Positions 16,843 through 25,175 of a stretch of 64,000 nucleotides of DNA are shown here, piece after piece. The stretch spans positions 2,418,001-2,482,000 of the forward strand of contig CP091034.1 in the NCBI GenBank assembly GCA_039725955.1, given 5' to 3'. The first letter of the stretch is position 1, and each line of letters opens with the position of its first letter. Source of the DNA: Sinorhizobium sp. B11 (GTDB lineage: Bacteria; Pseudomonadota; Alphaproteobacteria; Rhizobiales; Rhizobiaceae). The position numbers and the translations under genes are program-made. Under the pieces are notes generated by a model. It saw nothing but the letters and a program-made list of their open reading frames with translations. It did not search any database and was not told the DNA's origin.

Positions 16843-18048
16843 ATGTCGACAATACAAGTCCCGGGACTGCTGTCGTTCACCATAGCGATCCTCGTGTTCT
16901 TCGCCGGCGCGAACCTCAATCGGCTCATCCCTGCCCTCACCCGCTGGAGCATCCCGGAGGCAGTCACGGGCGGGCTGCTGGCAGCACTCGTGACGCTCGT
17001 CGCCTACGAGTTCTTCGATATCGAGATCAGCTTCGAGCTTGCCGCACGCGACATGCTGCTGCTTTACTTTTTCACCGGCGTCGGCCTGAACGCGCGGGTC
17101 TCCGATCTCTTTGCCGGGGGCAAGCCGTTTCTCATCCTGCTGGCCCTCACGCTTGCGTTTCTTGTCATCCAGAACCTCCTTTCCATGGGGGCGAGTGAAG
17201 TGCTAGGCCTTCCACAAGGCATGGCAATCCTTCTCGGTTCGATCTCACTGATCGGCGGGCACGGCACGGCGATTGCCTGGGCACCTGTCGTGTCGAGCCG
17301 TTTCGGTCTCACCAATGCTCTCGAAATCGGCATTGCCAGCGCAACGCTCGGCCTCGTCGTCGCCAGTCTGATCGGGGGACCAATCGCGCAGTATCTAATC
17401 GCCCGGAATGGCCTGAGCGGCCCCAAGGACGAGGAGCTGACGATCGGCGTGTCGCGGGATGCGGCTGCCGGCCAGGAAGACGATGTCAGCTACATCGGCC
17501 TGTTGCGCACATTGCTGGTGACAAATATTGCCATCATCATCGGCTACGCCCTGCACGAGATTATCCTCGAAGCCGGGATCAATCTGCCGCTGTTCGTCGT
17601 CTGTCTGCTGGTCGCCATCGTGATGACGAACAGCATTCCGATCCTGGCGCCGAGCCTGCCCTGGCCGACCCACACCCGCGGTCTGGCGCTCATATCCGAT
17701 CTCTCTCTGAACGTATTCCTGGCGATGTCTCTGATGAGCATGCAGTTGTGGGCCTTGAGCGGACTAGGCCTTTCGCTCGCGATCGTGCTGGCGGTTCAGA
17801 CGCTTGCGGCCATCGTCTACATCATCCTCGTCGTGTTCCCGGCCATGGGGCGCAACTACAATGCGGCGGTCATTTCCGCCGGCTTTTGCGGGATTTCGCT
17901 CGGAGCGACCCCCACGGCAATAGCCAATATGACGGCGGTCACCAAGATCCACGGAGCAGCCACTATCGCGTTCATCATCCTGCCGCTCGTCTCCGCCTTC
18001 TTCATCGATCTTGCAAACGCAGCAGTGCTTGGGTTCCTTGTCCGGTGA
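16843..18048 (+). CDS. gltS: GltS-type sodium/glutamate symporter
   Basis: 401 residues, the same length as E. coli GltS, almost entirely hydrophobic with about ten membrane spans. The family signatures include SISLIGGHGTAIAWAP in the first half and a matching inverted-repeat segment GFCGISLGATPTAIANM in the second; these are the two re-entrant pore loops. It imports glutamate with Na+. AAGGTGG is the ribosome site. Likely monocistronic. Confidence 0.94.
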   Translation: MSTIQVPGLLSFTIAILVFFAGANLNRLIPALTRWSIPEAVTGGLLAALVTLVAYEFFDIEISFELAARDMLLLYFFTGVGLNARVSDLFAGGKPFLILLALTLAFLVIQNLLSMGASEVLGLPQGMAILLGSISLIGGHGTAIAWAPVVSSRFGLTNALEIGIASATLGLVVASLIGGPIAQYLIARNGLSGPKDEELTIGVSRDAAAGQEDDVSYIGLLRTLLVTNIAIIIGYALHEIILEAGINLPLFVVCLLVAIVMTNSIPILAPSLPWPTHTRGLALISDLSLNVFLAMSLMSMQLWALSGLGLSLAIVLAVQTLAAIVYIILVVFPAMGRNYNAAVISAGFCGISLGATPTAIANMTAVTKIHGAATIAFIILPLVSAFFIDLANAAVLGFLVR

Positions 18049-18168
18049 TTGGTCCTGCTCTCTCTGTGTCGTGATGCGAGGAGATCGCAATGGCCGATGC
18101 GTGGAACAAGGGCCATCTTGAGCGGGGGGCAGCGGTGTTGCCGCTGCCCCTCATGAAGGCCCTATCGG

Positions 18169-18897
18169 TCAATGCGCATAGCGATTAGCCGGCAGGATCG
18201 ACTCGGCACGAGTCCGGTCGGCCGCCATCGACCAGATTTCCTCGGCAAGTACGTCGGGATCGATCGTCGTGAAGCGCCGATCATCGAGCGGCAGGCCATT
18301 TGCGGCCGCAATGCGAAGGCCTGTGGAATTGTCGATCATGGCACCGATGTGGAGCATCCCGGCGAACACGCCGCGCGCCTTGATCTCTTCGTGGAGGCCG
18401 AGGATGTAATTGCGTGTGGCGGCAAAGGCCGGGCCTGGGCCGCTCAATCCGGGCATTGGCGTCACCGCCGAAAGACCGTCGGCGACGATGATCGCCCCAT
18501 TGCCGCGAGCAAGCATACCCGGCAATACCGCGCGGACGACTTCGACTGGAGCCAAGGTCAGGATATTGACGAGTTCCTTGAGCAAGGCTGCCGTCAGATC
18601 GACAGCCGGAAGCATACGAAAGCTGCCGACAGGCGCGAAAACGGCGGTGTGAATCGGACCTGACTTCTCTTCGATCTTTTCCACCAAAGCCGCGATTGCG
18701 TCGATCTCATTGAGATCGCCGGGAAAGGCGGCCGCTTCTATGCCCTGCGCCGACAGCTCGGACACCCTTTGGTCCAGAGACTGGGCGTTGCGAGCGACGA
18801 GGGCGACGCGGAACCCGGCCTTTCCATAGCGCCTTGCGACGAAAGCACCCAACCCTGTGCCGGCACCAAAAATCGCGATTGTTTTCCGGTCAGTCAT
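18169..18897 (-). CDS. short-chain dehydrogenase-like protein with altered active site
   Basis: 242 residues. The Rossmann N-terminus IFGAGTGLGAFVARRYG (GxGxGxG-like) and LVARN are clear. The normal catalytic S...YxxxK is not: the expected tyrosine position reads PAFAATRNY, with Phe-Ala for Tyr and Arg for Lys. It binds a nucleotide but may not be a classical SDR oxidoreductase. It is divergent from an HxlR gene 89 bp away, its probable regulator. Confidence 0.85.
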   Translation of the reverse strand: MTDRKTIAIFGAGTGLGAFVARRYGKAGFRVALVARNAQSLDQRVSELSAQGIEAAAFPGDLNEIDAIAALVEKIEEKSGPIHTAVFAPVGSFRMLPAVDLTAALLKELVNILTLAPVEVVRAVLPGMLARGNGAIIVADGLSAVTPMPGLSGPGPAFAATRNYILGLHEEIKARGVFAGMLHIGAMIDNSTGLRIAAANGLPLDDRRFTTIDPDVLAEEIWSMAADRTRAESILPANRYAH

Positions 18898-18914
18898 AAC
18901 ATCTCCTGTGGTAG

Positions 18915-18939
18915 TATGTTTTACTGACTAGATATGTTT
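18915..18939. promoter_or_regulatory. direct repeats between SDR and HxlR genes
   Basis: Two copies of TATGTTT (18915-18921 and 18933-18939), 18 bp apart and each preceded by TAG, lie in the divergent gap. This is a plausible HxlR operator; binding is inferred. Confidence 0.35.
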
Positions 18940-18986
18940 GCTAGACTGCGTCCGCACAAGAACGCATAATTTTAGGGCCTGGTCAC

Positions 18987-19367
18987 ATGGATTTACCTAC
19001 CCCGCCCCGGCAACCGGGAACGAGCATGGACTGTCGTCCAATCAGCCAGATGCTTGGCCGCATTGGTGACAAGTGGACGATCATGACGATCACGATGCTG
19101 CTGGATGGCCCGAGGAGATTTAACGAACTGCGCCGGCTTATCGGGGGCATCAGCCAGCAGATGCTGACACGGACCTTGCGTGCGCTTGAAAACGACGGTC
19201 TCGTTTCCAGAAAAGTCTATCCGACAATCCCGCCTCAGGTGGAATATAGCCTTACCACCCTCGGCAGGTCGCTTGCCGAGCCTTTGACGCAGCTGACGCG
19301 CTGGGTTCTGTCGAACATGAGTGAAATTGAGCGCAACCGCCTGGAGGCTGCCAACGGTTCCCGCTAG
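18987..19367 (+). CDS. HxlR-family transcriptional regulator
   Basis: 126 residues with the complete HxlR winged helix: MLGRIGDKWTIMTITMLLDGPRRFNELRRLIGGISQQMLTRTLRALENDGLV, then PPQVEYSLTTLG. An N-terminal Cys (MDCRPI) is at the position that senses aldehydes or oxidants in several HxlR proteins. It is a close paralogue of the gene at 28283. Divergent from the SDR gene, its most likely target. Confidence 0.93.
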   Translation: MDLPTPPRQPGTSMDCRPISQMLGRIGDKWTIMTITMLLDGPRRFNELRRLIGGISQQMLTRTLRALENDGLVSRKVYPTIPPQVEYSLTTLGRSLAEPLTQLTRWVLSNMSEIERNRLEAANGSR

Positions 19368-19485
19368 ATGAGAGCGCCACGAAAACGTTCGTCGCTTATC
19401 CGGGCCTCGTCATCCCCATCAATCGGCTGGCTGAACGGCAAATTCCGCGCCGGCCATGTGAATGAAGACAGGCACTTGAAATTAC

Positions 19486-19502
19486 ATTAGCGCTAATATA
19501 AT
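19486..19502 (+). promoter_or_regulatory. operator/promoter of the MarR-methyltransferase-thioesterase operon
   Basis: ATTAGCGCTAAT (19486-19497) is a perfect 12-bp palindrome, and its last base is the first base of a TATAAT -10 box (19497-19502). TTGAAA lies 15 bp upstream. With this -10, transcription should begin only a few bases before the ATG at 19512, giving a nearly leaderless mRNA. The MarR protein encoded first is the natural repressor candidate. Confidence 0.6.
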
Positions 19503-19511
19503 TTCCTCTCC

Positions 19512-19991
19512 ATGAGCGACAAAGACAGGCCCGGTCTGGGCGAACTCCTTCGATATGTCGGCGAATTGGTGGACCAGGGCGCAGCCGAGCGGTATCGGGC
19601 CATGGATATTGACTACCGCCCCCGCTATACGCCCGTGCTCCGTGCCCTCAGCGCAGGAGCCGTCACGGTGACTGATATCACGACCGCCAGCCGCCTCACG
19701 CAAGGGGCGATCAGCCAGACCGTGAGCCTGATGCTGAAGGACGATCTGGTCGTTCGGCACGATCTGGAAGACGGACGCAAGAGCGGCCTGAAACTGACCA
19801 GGCGCGGCCTGGAACTTCTGAAGAGGCTGGAACCCCATTGGGAAACGACGTTCCGCGCCATCGGCGCGCTTGAGACGGAAATCGGATTCCCGCTGCTCGA
19901 GATGTTGGGAAGCCTTGCGGCCGCCCTTGAAAGACAGGGCTTTGCCGACCGGCTGGCGGATGCGGAACGTGCAGGAAAGACGGATGACTAG
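19512..19991 (+). CDS. MarR-family transcriptional regulator
   Basis: 159 residues with a MarR winged helix: RLTQGAISQTVSLMLKDDLVVRHDLEDGRKSGLKLTRRGLELL. No ribosome site is visible upstream of the ATG, which fits the near-leaderless transcript predicted from the TATAAT at 19497. Its stop overlaps the methyltransferase start (ATGACTAG). It is the first gene of a three-gene operon. Confidence 0.9.
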   Translation: MSDKDRPGLGELLRYVGELVDQGAAERYRAMDIDYRPRYTPVLRALSAGAVTVTDITTASRLTQGAISQTVSLMLKDDLVVRHDLEDGRKSGLKLTRRGLELLKRLEPHWETTFRAIGALETEIGFPLLEMLGSLAAALERQGFADRLADAERAGKTDD

Positions 19992-20751
19992 GAACACCTC
20001 GACAACCACTGCGAAAAACTGGTTCGACATGGGCGGCAGGGCCTATGCGTTGTTCAGACCGGAATATCCGGCCGGGCTTTCGAAGTTTCTGGCTGAGACC
20101 GTCGGCGGCAGGGGTTGCGCGGTCGATGTCGGATGCGGCACCGGGCAACTGACGCGACAACTCGCGGAGCATTTCCACAAGGTCATTGGCATCGATCCCA
20201 GCGAAGACCAGATCGCCAATGCCCAGGGTCCTTCGAACGTCGACTATCTCCGTGCCCCCGCAGAACAGCTCCCCCTGCCCGACGCAAGCGCGAGCTTGAT
20301 CACCGCAGCGCAGGCGGCCCACTGGTTCGACCGCCCGCGTTTCTACGCCGAGGTCCGCCGTGTCGTCGACGACGGCGCGATCATCGCGTTGCTCAGTTAT
20401 GGCGTGATGCGGCTTGCACCTTCCGACCTGCAGCACCGGTTCGACAGGTTCTACAGCGATGAAATCGGTCCCTACTGGCCGCCGGAGCGCAAGCTTGTGG
20501 ATTCCGGCTATGCCGACATCGAGTTTCCATTCGAAGAGATGCCCTATCCCGAAATGACGATCGATCGTGTCTGGGAGCTTGGAGAATTCCTGGGTTACCT
20601 GTCGACCTGGTCCGCCGTCCGGCGCGTGAACGAGGCCGGGCGCGACGATATTCTGGAGGGCTTCGTACGCGATGTCTCGTCCCTATGGGGCGAGCCAACG
20701 CGGAAGCTGCCGATTTCCTGGCCGATCAATATGCGATTGGGCAAGATATGA
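19984..20751 (+). CDS. class I SAM-dependent methyltransferase
   Basis: 255 residues. Motif I is AVDVGCGTGQLTRQLA, and the post-I acid is in VIGIDPSEDQI. SASLITAAQAAHWFD is the motif-IV region of the yeast Tmt1/trans-aconitate methyltransferase-like group (Methyltransf_11). Small-molecule carboxyl or O-methylation is likely; the substrate is unknown. The start overlaps the MarR stop and the end overlaps the thioesterase start (ATGA). Confidence 0.88.
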   Translation: MTRNTSTTTAKNWFDMGGRAYALFRPEYPAGLSKFLAETVGGRGCAVDVGCGTGQLTRQLAEHFHKVIGIDPSEDQIANAQGPSNVDYLRAPAEQLPLPDASASLITAAQAAHWFDRPRFYAEVRRVVDDGAIIALLSYGVMRLAPSDLQHRFDRFYSDEIGPYWPPERKLVDSGYADIEFPFEEMPYPEMTIDRVWELGEFLGYLSTWSAVRRVNEAGRDDILEGFVRDVSSLWGEPTRKLPISWPINMRLGKI

Positions 20752-21197
20752 GACAGTCCGCCGAACTGCCGCCACTCTTTGTCGGGCTGCGTCATGTGGA
20801 ACGGCTGCGTGTCGCCCCCATCCATACGGTTCCCGAGATCGACGATTCCTGGCCCGGTTTTCGTGACATGCCGCCGGTGCTGGCGACAGCAATCATGATT
20901 GCCTTCATCGAGCAGACCTGTGTGCAGGGCCTTCGGCCTTTCCTTCGTCAGGGACAGCGCACCGTCGGCACCCATGTCAATGTCAGTCACGTCGCGGCAA
21001 CGCCGGTCGGAATGAACATCACCGCGGAAATCGAACTGGCGGAGATCGACGGAAAGTCGCTCCTGTTCAACGTAACATGCCGCGACGATGCCGGTCTTAT
21101 CGGTGAAGGAACGCATCGGCGCGCCGTCATCGAGATGGAGCGCTTCATGAAGAGGCTTGACGAGAAGCGCCCTGCGCCTGCAACGAAGGCTCCCTAG
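20748..21197 (+). CDS. hot-dog thioesterase family protein (FlK-like)
   Basis: 149 residues. The region TVGTHVNVSHVAATPVGMNITAEIELAEIDGKSLLFNV is the hot-dog helix and strand pattern of the small thioesterase group that includes fluoroacetyl-CoA thioesterase FlK. The GTHVNVSH Thr/His and the Glu in FIEQTC are candidate catalytic residues. It should hydrolyse acyl-CoA or acyl-carrier thioesters. It is the third gene of the MarR-methyltransferase-thioesterase operon, coupled by ATGA. Confidence 0.82.
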   Translation: MRQSAELPPLFVGLRHVERLRVAPIHTVPEIDDSWPGFRDMPPVLATAIMIAFIEQTCVQGLRPFLRQGQRTVGTHVNVSHVAATPVGMNITAEIELAEIDGKSLLFNVTCRDDAGLIGEGTHRRAVIEMERFMKRLDEKRPAPATKAP

Positions 21198-21206
21198 GGG
21201 CTGGGC

Positions 21207-21659
21207 TCAACGATCCCGGGGATCAATGCGAAACTGTCGGGATTCCAGAGGCCGGCCGTCTCGGGCCGCAAGCTGAAGCTTCTGCAAGGGTTGCCGGTTC
21301 AGGCTGTCCACGATCGCATAGTTCAGTTCACCCTCTGCAAAGCAATGCTCTTCTCCCCATTGCCAGAGAGCGACGAGGACCACGCTCAGCTGGCGGCCTT
21401 TCGGCGTCAGGAGATAGAGATGGCTGAGTGCGGAGTCAGGGTCCGGCTCCACCGTGAAGATGCCCTCCTCCACGAGCTTTCGCAGGCGAACCGACAGGAT
21501 GTTCTTTGCGAGCCCGAGGCTCTTCTGAAACTCGGAAAACCGTCGAAGCCCCTTGAAAGCCTCCCTGATGATGAGGAGCGACCACCAATCACCGACGGCT
21601 TGCAGAGACCGCGCGATCCCGCACTGGGCATCCCCCATGTCAGTTCGCTTGCCCTTCAT
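21207..21659 (-). CDS. HxlR-family regulator
   Basis: 150 residues. CGIARSLQAVGDWWSLLIIREAFKGLRRFSEFQKSLGLAKNILSVRLRKLVEEGIF is an HxlR winged helix of the longer type, with an N-terminal Cys (AQCGIARS). The start at 21659 is preceded by GGCGGGAAA; the ATG at 21674 has no ribosome site. It is divergent from a hypothetical gene with paired direct repeats between them. Confidence 0.9.
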   Translation of the reverse strand: MKGKRTDMGDAQCGIARSLQAVGDWWSLLIIREAFKGLRRFSEFQKSLGLAKNILSVRLRKLVEEGIFTVEPDPDSALSHLYLLTPKGRQLSVVLVALWQWGEEHCFAEGELNYAIVDSLNRQPLQKLQLAARDGRPLESRQFRIDPRDR

Positions 21660-21684
21660 TTTCCCGCCTTTCATCCGAATTACG

Positions 21685-21739
21685 GTTGCAAAGTTAAACC
21701 ATATCGGAATAAATGTCGATAGGTTTCAAAATTAAACCT
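21685..21739. promoter_or_regulatory. paired direct repeats, candidate HxlR operator
   Basis: GTTGCAAAGTTAAACC (21685-21700) and GTTTCAAAATTAAACC (21723-21738) are near-identical 16-mers 38 bp apart. The second also forms an inverted repeat AGGTTT-N7-AAACCT (21721-21739). They sit between the HxlR gene and the divergent gene at 21771. Confidence 0.5.
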
Positions 21740-21770
21740 TTATGATCATCACGAACCGGAGGCTCTAGAA

Positions 21771-22508
21771 GTGACCGACCTATTGGATCTCGCAATCGAA
21801 GCGCATGGCGGCCTGCAACGCTGGCAGCAGATCGAGCAATTGCATGCACATATCAAAGTTGGCGGCGCGGTCTGGCATGTGAAGGGCTGGCCGGATGTCT
21901 ATGCCGACATCCGCACCTCGGTCTCAACCCGTCGTCCGCACACCGAATTCACCCCCTTCCTGGAGAAAGGGCAGCATTGCGTCTGGGAACCGGAGCAAAC
22001 ATCTATCGTTGCTGACAGCGGCGACGTCATCGAGCATCGTGCCGCGCCGCGTTCCCTATTTGAAGGACATACGATCACCACACCCTGGGACCGGCAGCAC
22101 CTGATCTATTTCACCGGCTATGCCATGTGGACCTATCTGACGACGCCGTTTCTCTTCACGCTTCCCGGTTTCAGGACGGAGGAGATCGAGCCGTGGCAGG
22201 AAGAGGATGAAACCTGGCGCCGGCTGAAGGTAACCTTCCCGCCGACCGTCCCCAGCCATTCCACCGTGCAGACCTTCTATTTCAATGCGGACGGCCTGTT
22301 GCGGCGCCATGACTACAGCGTCGACATCATGGGCGGCACCAGGAGCGCCAACTATGCGAGCGACCACAGGAGTTTCGCTGGCTTGATAATCCCGACGAAG
22401 CGCAGGGTTTACGCAACCGGCCCGGACAACCGGCCGATCCTCGATCGGGTCGCCGTCTCGATCGATCTGCTCGACGTCGGCATCGAGCCGCAGCCTGCCC
22501 ACTCGTGA
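21771..22508 (+). CDS. hypothetical protein, likely HxlR-controlled
   Basis: 245 residues from a GTG at 21771, 32 bp after the direct repeats. It begins LLDLAIEAHGGLQRW, an opening seen in outer-membrane-lipoprotein-like or DUF proteins that fold as a beta-sandwich, but no signal peptide is present. Many aromatic residues and alternating strands (YADIRTSVSTRRPHTEF, VQTFYFNADGLLRRHDYSVD) suggest a beta-rich lipid- or ligand-binding fold. No catalytic motif was recognised. Confidence 0.8.
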   Translation: MTDLLDLAIEAHGGLQRWQQIEQLHAHIKVGGAVWHVKGWPDVYADIRTSVSTRRPHTEFTPFLEKGQHCVWEPEQTSIVADSGDVIEHRAAPRSLFEGHTITTPWDRQHLIYFTGYAMWTYLTTPFLFTLPGFRTEEIEPWQEEDETWRRLKVTFPPTVPSHSTVQTFYFNADGLLRRHDYSVDIMGGTRSANYASDHRSFAGLIIPTKRRVYATGPDNRPILDRVAVSIDLLDVGIEPQPAHS

Positions 22509-22523
22509 GAGGCGGAAAAGGAG

Positions 22524-23024
22524 TCAGCCATCACGCCCCTTGACCATCCATGAACTCGTATCGTGGTCAGGGTGCTGGTTGCTGCTCTCCTTGATCGCCG
22601 CAGCCCAGTCGGCACCGTTGGTTTCGGTGGCACCGGTATTTTCAATGCCCGTGATCGTATCGAACCACCCCACCATGTTCTCGGTACAGGTGCTGGCATG
22701 CGGCGGAAAGGCGTGCGGATCGTCGAGCGAACCGATCATCAGATTGGTGCGGCCGTTTTCGAGGTGGTGGAAGAACAAGGGCGTGCCGCAATTGGCGCAG
22801 AAGCCGCGCTCGACAAGCTCCGAGCTCTTCCAGACTTGAGGCCTGCCGCGTGTCCAGGTGAGCGCATCGTCGGGCGCGGCGACAAGCGCGGCAAAGACGT
22901 TGCCCGAGGCTTTCTGGCACATGCGGCAATGGCAGAGATGCGAATTGTCGTGCATCGCGGTTGCGTGGTAGCGCACGGCCCCGCACTGGCAGCCGCCGCT
23001 CACTTCCCTCTCGATACGCTCCAT
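22524..23024 (-). CDS. GFA-family zinc protein (CENP-V/GFA domain)
   Basis: 166 residues with the GFA zinc ligands: GGCQCGAVRY, CHCRMCQKASGN, and FCANCGTPLFF. The family is named after the Paracoccus glutathione-dependent formaldehyde-activating enzyme, but most members have no proven activity. GGAGGAG lies just before the ATG. The C-terminal ~40 residues go beyond the core domain. Confidence 0.9.
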   Translation of the reverse strand: MERIEREVSGGCQCGAVRYHATAMHDNSHLCHCRMCQKASGNVFAALVAAPDDALTWTRGRPQVWKSSELVERGFCANCGTPLFFHHLENGRTNLMIGSLDDPHAFPPHASTCTENMVGWFDTITGIENTGATETNGADWAAAIKESSNQHPDHDTSSWMVKGRDG

Positions 23025-23124
23025 TTTTCTCCTCCTTCAAAACGCGGGCTTGGGGTCGATCTCTTTTAGGTTTTCGCTTTTTGATCGTCCAGCACAGCCG
23101 GCCTCTCCAGCCACGTAACCAAAC

Positions 23125-23919
23125 CTAGGCCAGCCAGTCCGGTTTGCGGGCGACGAGCGACTGATACGGGCGGGCGGCGAGATCATCCAGCCATGCCAGC
23201 TCATCGGGTGGCACCTGCCGGCTTGCCTCCGGTGCCTCGCGCCAGCGATCCCATTCGGAGGTCTCCCGATCGTTCAGGACAAGGTGGTCGCGCAGGACAT
23301 TGATCTTCAGGAACCAGAGACCGATCGTGCCGCCATGGCCGAAGCTTGCGGGCTCGGCCTCTCCGCGGCGGCATGTCAGCCAGGCTTCCCCTGCCATGAG
23401 GAAAGCGCTGCGGGGCATGTCGGCAGCGTCGAATTCAATGTGTTTCCTGCGTCTCAGCATCGCGTCAATCTGTGCGTCGGCAAGCCGCCACTCGCCCGTC
23501 CCGCCATCCCGATATTCGCAGATCCAGTGATCTTCCCACTCCGCCGAAAAATAGGATGCGAAGCCGCATCGCACACGCGCGGGAACGCCCTTGCTGCGGA
23601 GAAATGCACAAAGCATCAGCGCAAAATCCCGGCATGTTCCAACGGATCGCCTGTCGGCCGGCCGCGCCTGGGCAAGGGGTCGGTCGTCGCGCTGCATGAT
23701 GTCGGCAAGCCGTTCGGCGATCGGCAGGGTCTGGCGCGCGCTCGGCCCGAGCTTCGAGGCGTCGAGACCATAGTCCGCAAGCCAGCTGGAATGCACCAGC
23801 AGGCCCTGGACGATGCCGGCGAGATGCCCGACCTCGTCGGGGAAAGCTGCGATAGCCTGCGCCTGTTGGCCGGGGTCGGACATCGGCGTGTGGGCGGTCC
23901 ATCGGTCGAGGCAGGTCAT
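23125..23919 (-). CDS. transglutaminase-like cysteine protease superfamily protein
   Basis: 264 residues from MTCLDRWT, behind GGGAG. A TTG at 23955 could extend it by 12 residues. The core is SVGTCRDFALMLCAFLRSKGVPARVRCGFASYF (Cys), DHWICEY (His) and WRLADAQID (Asp), the complete catalytic triad of bacterial transglutaminase-like domains. No signal peptide, so cytosolic. Substrate unknown; possibly a peptide amide hydrolase. Confidence 0.88.
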   Translation of the reverse strand: MTCLDRWTAHTPMSDPGQQAQAIAAFPDEVGHLAGIVQGLLVHSSWLADYGLDASKLGPSARQTLPIAERLADIMQRDDRPLAQARPADRRSVGTCRDFALMLCAFLRSKGVPARVRCGFASYFSAEWEDHWICEYRDGGTGEWRLADAQIDAMLRRRKHIEFDAADMPRSAFLMAGEAWLTCRRGEAEPASFGHGGTIGLWFLKINVLRDHLVLNDRETSEWDRWREAPEASRQVPPDELAWLDDLAARPYQSLVARKPDWLA

Positions 23920-24028
23920 GCTGGCGCTCCCATTGACGGCTATGGGCGCCAGCAAAATCCATCATCGAGCCGCCGGCAAGGTCGGGAAACCGGCCATTCG
24001 ACCACATCGCCGCCGTCGCGCAGCGAAT

Positions 24029-24229
24029 TCATAGAATCTCGAACACATCGTATTCGACACCATCAGCGAGACACTCATCGGCGCTCTGGGAGGAGCGCCT
24101 CACGCCGCGACAGGTCATCAGGATCAGACCGCAGTCGTCAGCGGCAAGCAGGAGCCTCACATCCTCCTGAAACATACCGTCCGCGCGTCCGAGAAGGAGG
24201 TCGGAACCGATCAGCGGCGACGTCGTCAT
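24029..24229 (-). CDS. possible small hypothetical protein
   Basis: 66 residues without a ribosome site. The composition is protein-like (VRLLLAADDCGLILMTCRGVRRSSQ), but no domain is recognised. It fills an otherwise empty 400-bp gap. It may be a chance frame in GC-rich DNA. Confidence 0.35.
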   Translation of the reverse strand: MTTSPLIGSDLLLGRADGMFQEDVRLLLAADDCGLILMTCRGVRRSSQSADECLADGVEYDVFEIL

Positions 24230-24361
24230 CGACGTGATCCGGAAGGCCGCCGCAGTTTAAAGCGCCCGTCAGGTTTCCAACGACTCGAGAGAGGCCGCTG
24301 TAAAGTGGCCTCTCGCAAGCCTTTTTGCCGCCATGCCCGGTGAGCCGGTCAGCCGGCCTCT

Positions 24362-24592
24362 TCAAGCCGAGTATTTCACCGTCACGCCGCGCTGGCGAAA
24401 ATATGCCTGCATCAGCTTCCTGCCTTGACGGTTGTTCTGCACGAGCCTGGCCGGATCGAATACCGCTTCTTTCAAACCCGCCCGAGCCAATGCCGCCTTG
24501 AGTGCAGCGATGTGTGTGTCGAGGTCGGCATTATCGGCATGCAGCGATTCATAGATGCGGTTTGTTGCATCCGCTACGGTCAGTTCGCTCAC
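24362..24592 (-). CDS. small conserved-type hypothetical protein
   Basis: 76 residues from a GTG at 24592 with AGGAG nine bases upstream. Predicted mostly helical (ATNRIYESLHADNADLDTHIAALKAALARAGLKEAVF), ending in a basic QAYFRQRGVTVKYSA. No known function; its size and style match rhizobial orphan small proteins. Confidence 0.65.
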   Translation of the reverse strand: MSELTVADATNRIYESLHADNADLDTHIAALKAALARAGLKEAVFDPARLVQNNRQGRKLMQAYFRQRGVTVKYSA

Positions 24593-24732
24593 AATTGCAC
24601 TCCTGTCATTGTCTGGCTGGCGCGCTTAGCACCTTTTTCGGCTTGATCCTATCGCAATGACAAACGTCCATGTCGATGGGCGCAACCGATTGGAAGATTG
24701 CGCCTGCATCCCGGTCCGTCCGGCCACGGCTT

Positions 24733-25107
24733 CTACTGCTTCGCCAGGACAGTATGCGCCGTGATCGTATAGCCGAACGGATCGACGAAGGCGAAATAGC
24801 GTCCGAACGGACCGTCCTTCGGCGGGAAGGCTATGGGCACGTCGCGCTCGCAGAGATGCGCGTGCAATTCGTCGGCATCGTCGCAGCCGAACCAGATCGC
24901 GATGCCGACCCCGAGCTTGTCCGTATCGTCAAAGTCCCCGATCGGCGTGCGGACGGCGAAGGGGATGGGCTGCGTTTCGAAAACAACCGCACCCGGAGGG
25001 GCTTTTGCCGAAGGCGTGAGCCCGACAATATCCTGGTAGAAGGTCCGTGCGGCGTCCAGATCCCTTGTCTGAATCCCGATGAAATCCGGTCCAATGAGGC
25101 GAGCCAT
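24733..25107 (-). CDS. VOC-family (glyoxalase/bleomycin-resistance fold) protein
   Basis: 124 residues forming one pair of beta-alpha-beta-beta-beta modules: FIGIQTRDLDAARTFYQDIVGL and KDGPFGRYFAFVDPFGYTITAHT. Metal-ligand Glu/His residues are only partly visible (Q13, E44?). It may be a metal-dependent lyase or dioxygenase-like enzyme, or a binding protein. Divergent from a MarR gene 68 bp away, with a palindrome between. Confidence 0.88.
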   Translation of the reverse strand: MARLIGPDFIGIQTRDLDAARTFYQDIVGLTPSAKAPPGAVVFETQPIPFAVRTPIGDFDDTDKLGVGIAIWFGCDDADELHAHLCERDVPIAFPPKDGPFGRYFAFVDPFGYTITAHTVLAKQ

Positions 25108-25143
25108 GAGCTGTCTTCCCTTTTTATACCTGCCGCAGTATCG

Positions 25144-25161
25144 TCAGGGGCCTGATATAAT
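25144..25161 (+). promoter_or_regulatory. MarR operator next to TATAAT
   Basis: TCAGG-GG-CCTGA (25144-25155) is an inverted repeat directly followed by TATAAT (25156-25161). A further CCTGATA half site occurs at 25170. It lies between the VOC and MarR genes, so repression in both directions is plausible. AAGGA precedes the MarR ATG. Confidence 0.5.
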
Positions 25162-25175
25162 ATAAGGACCCTGAT

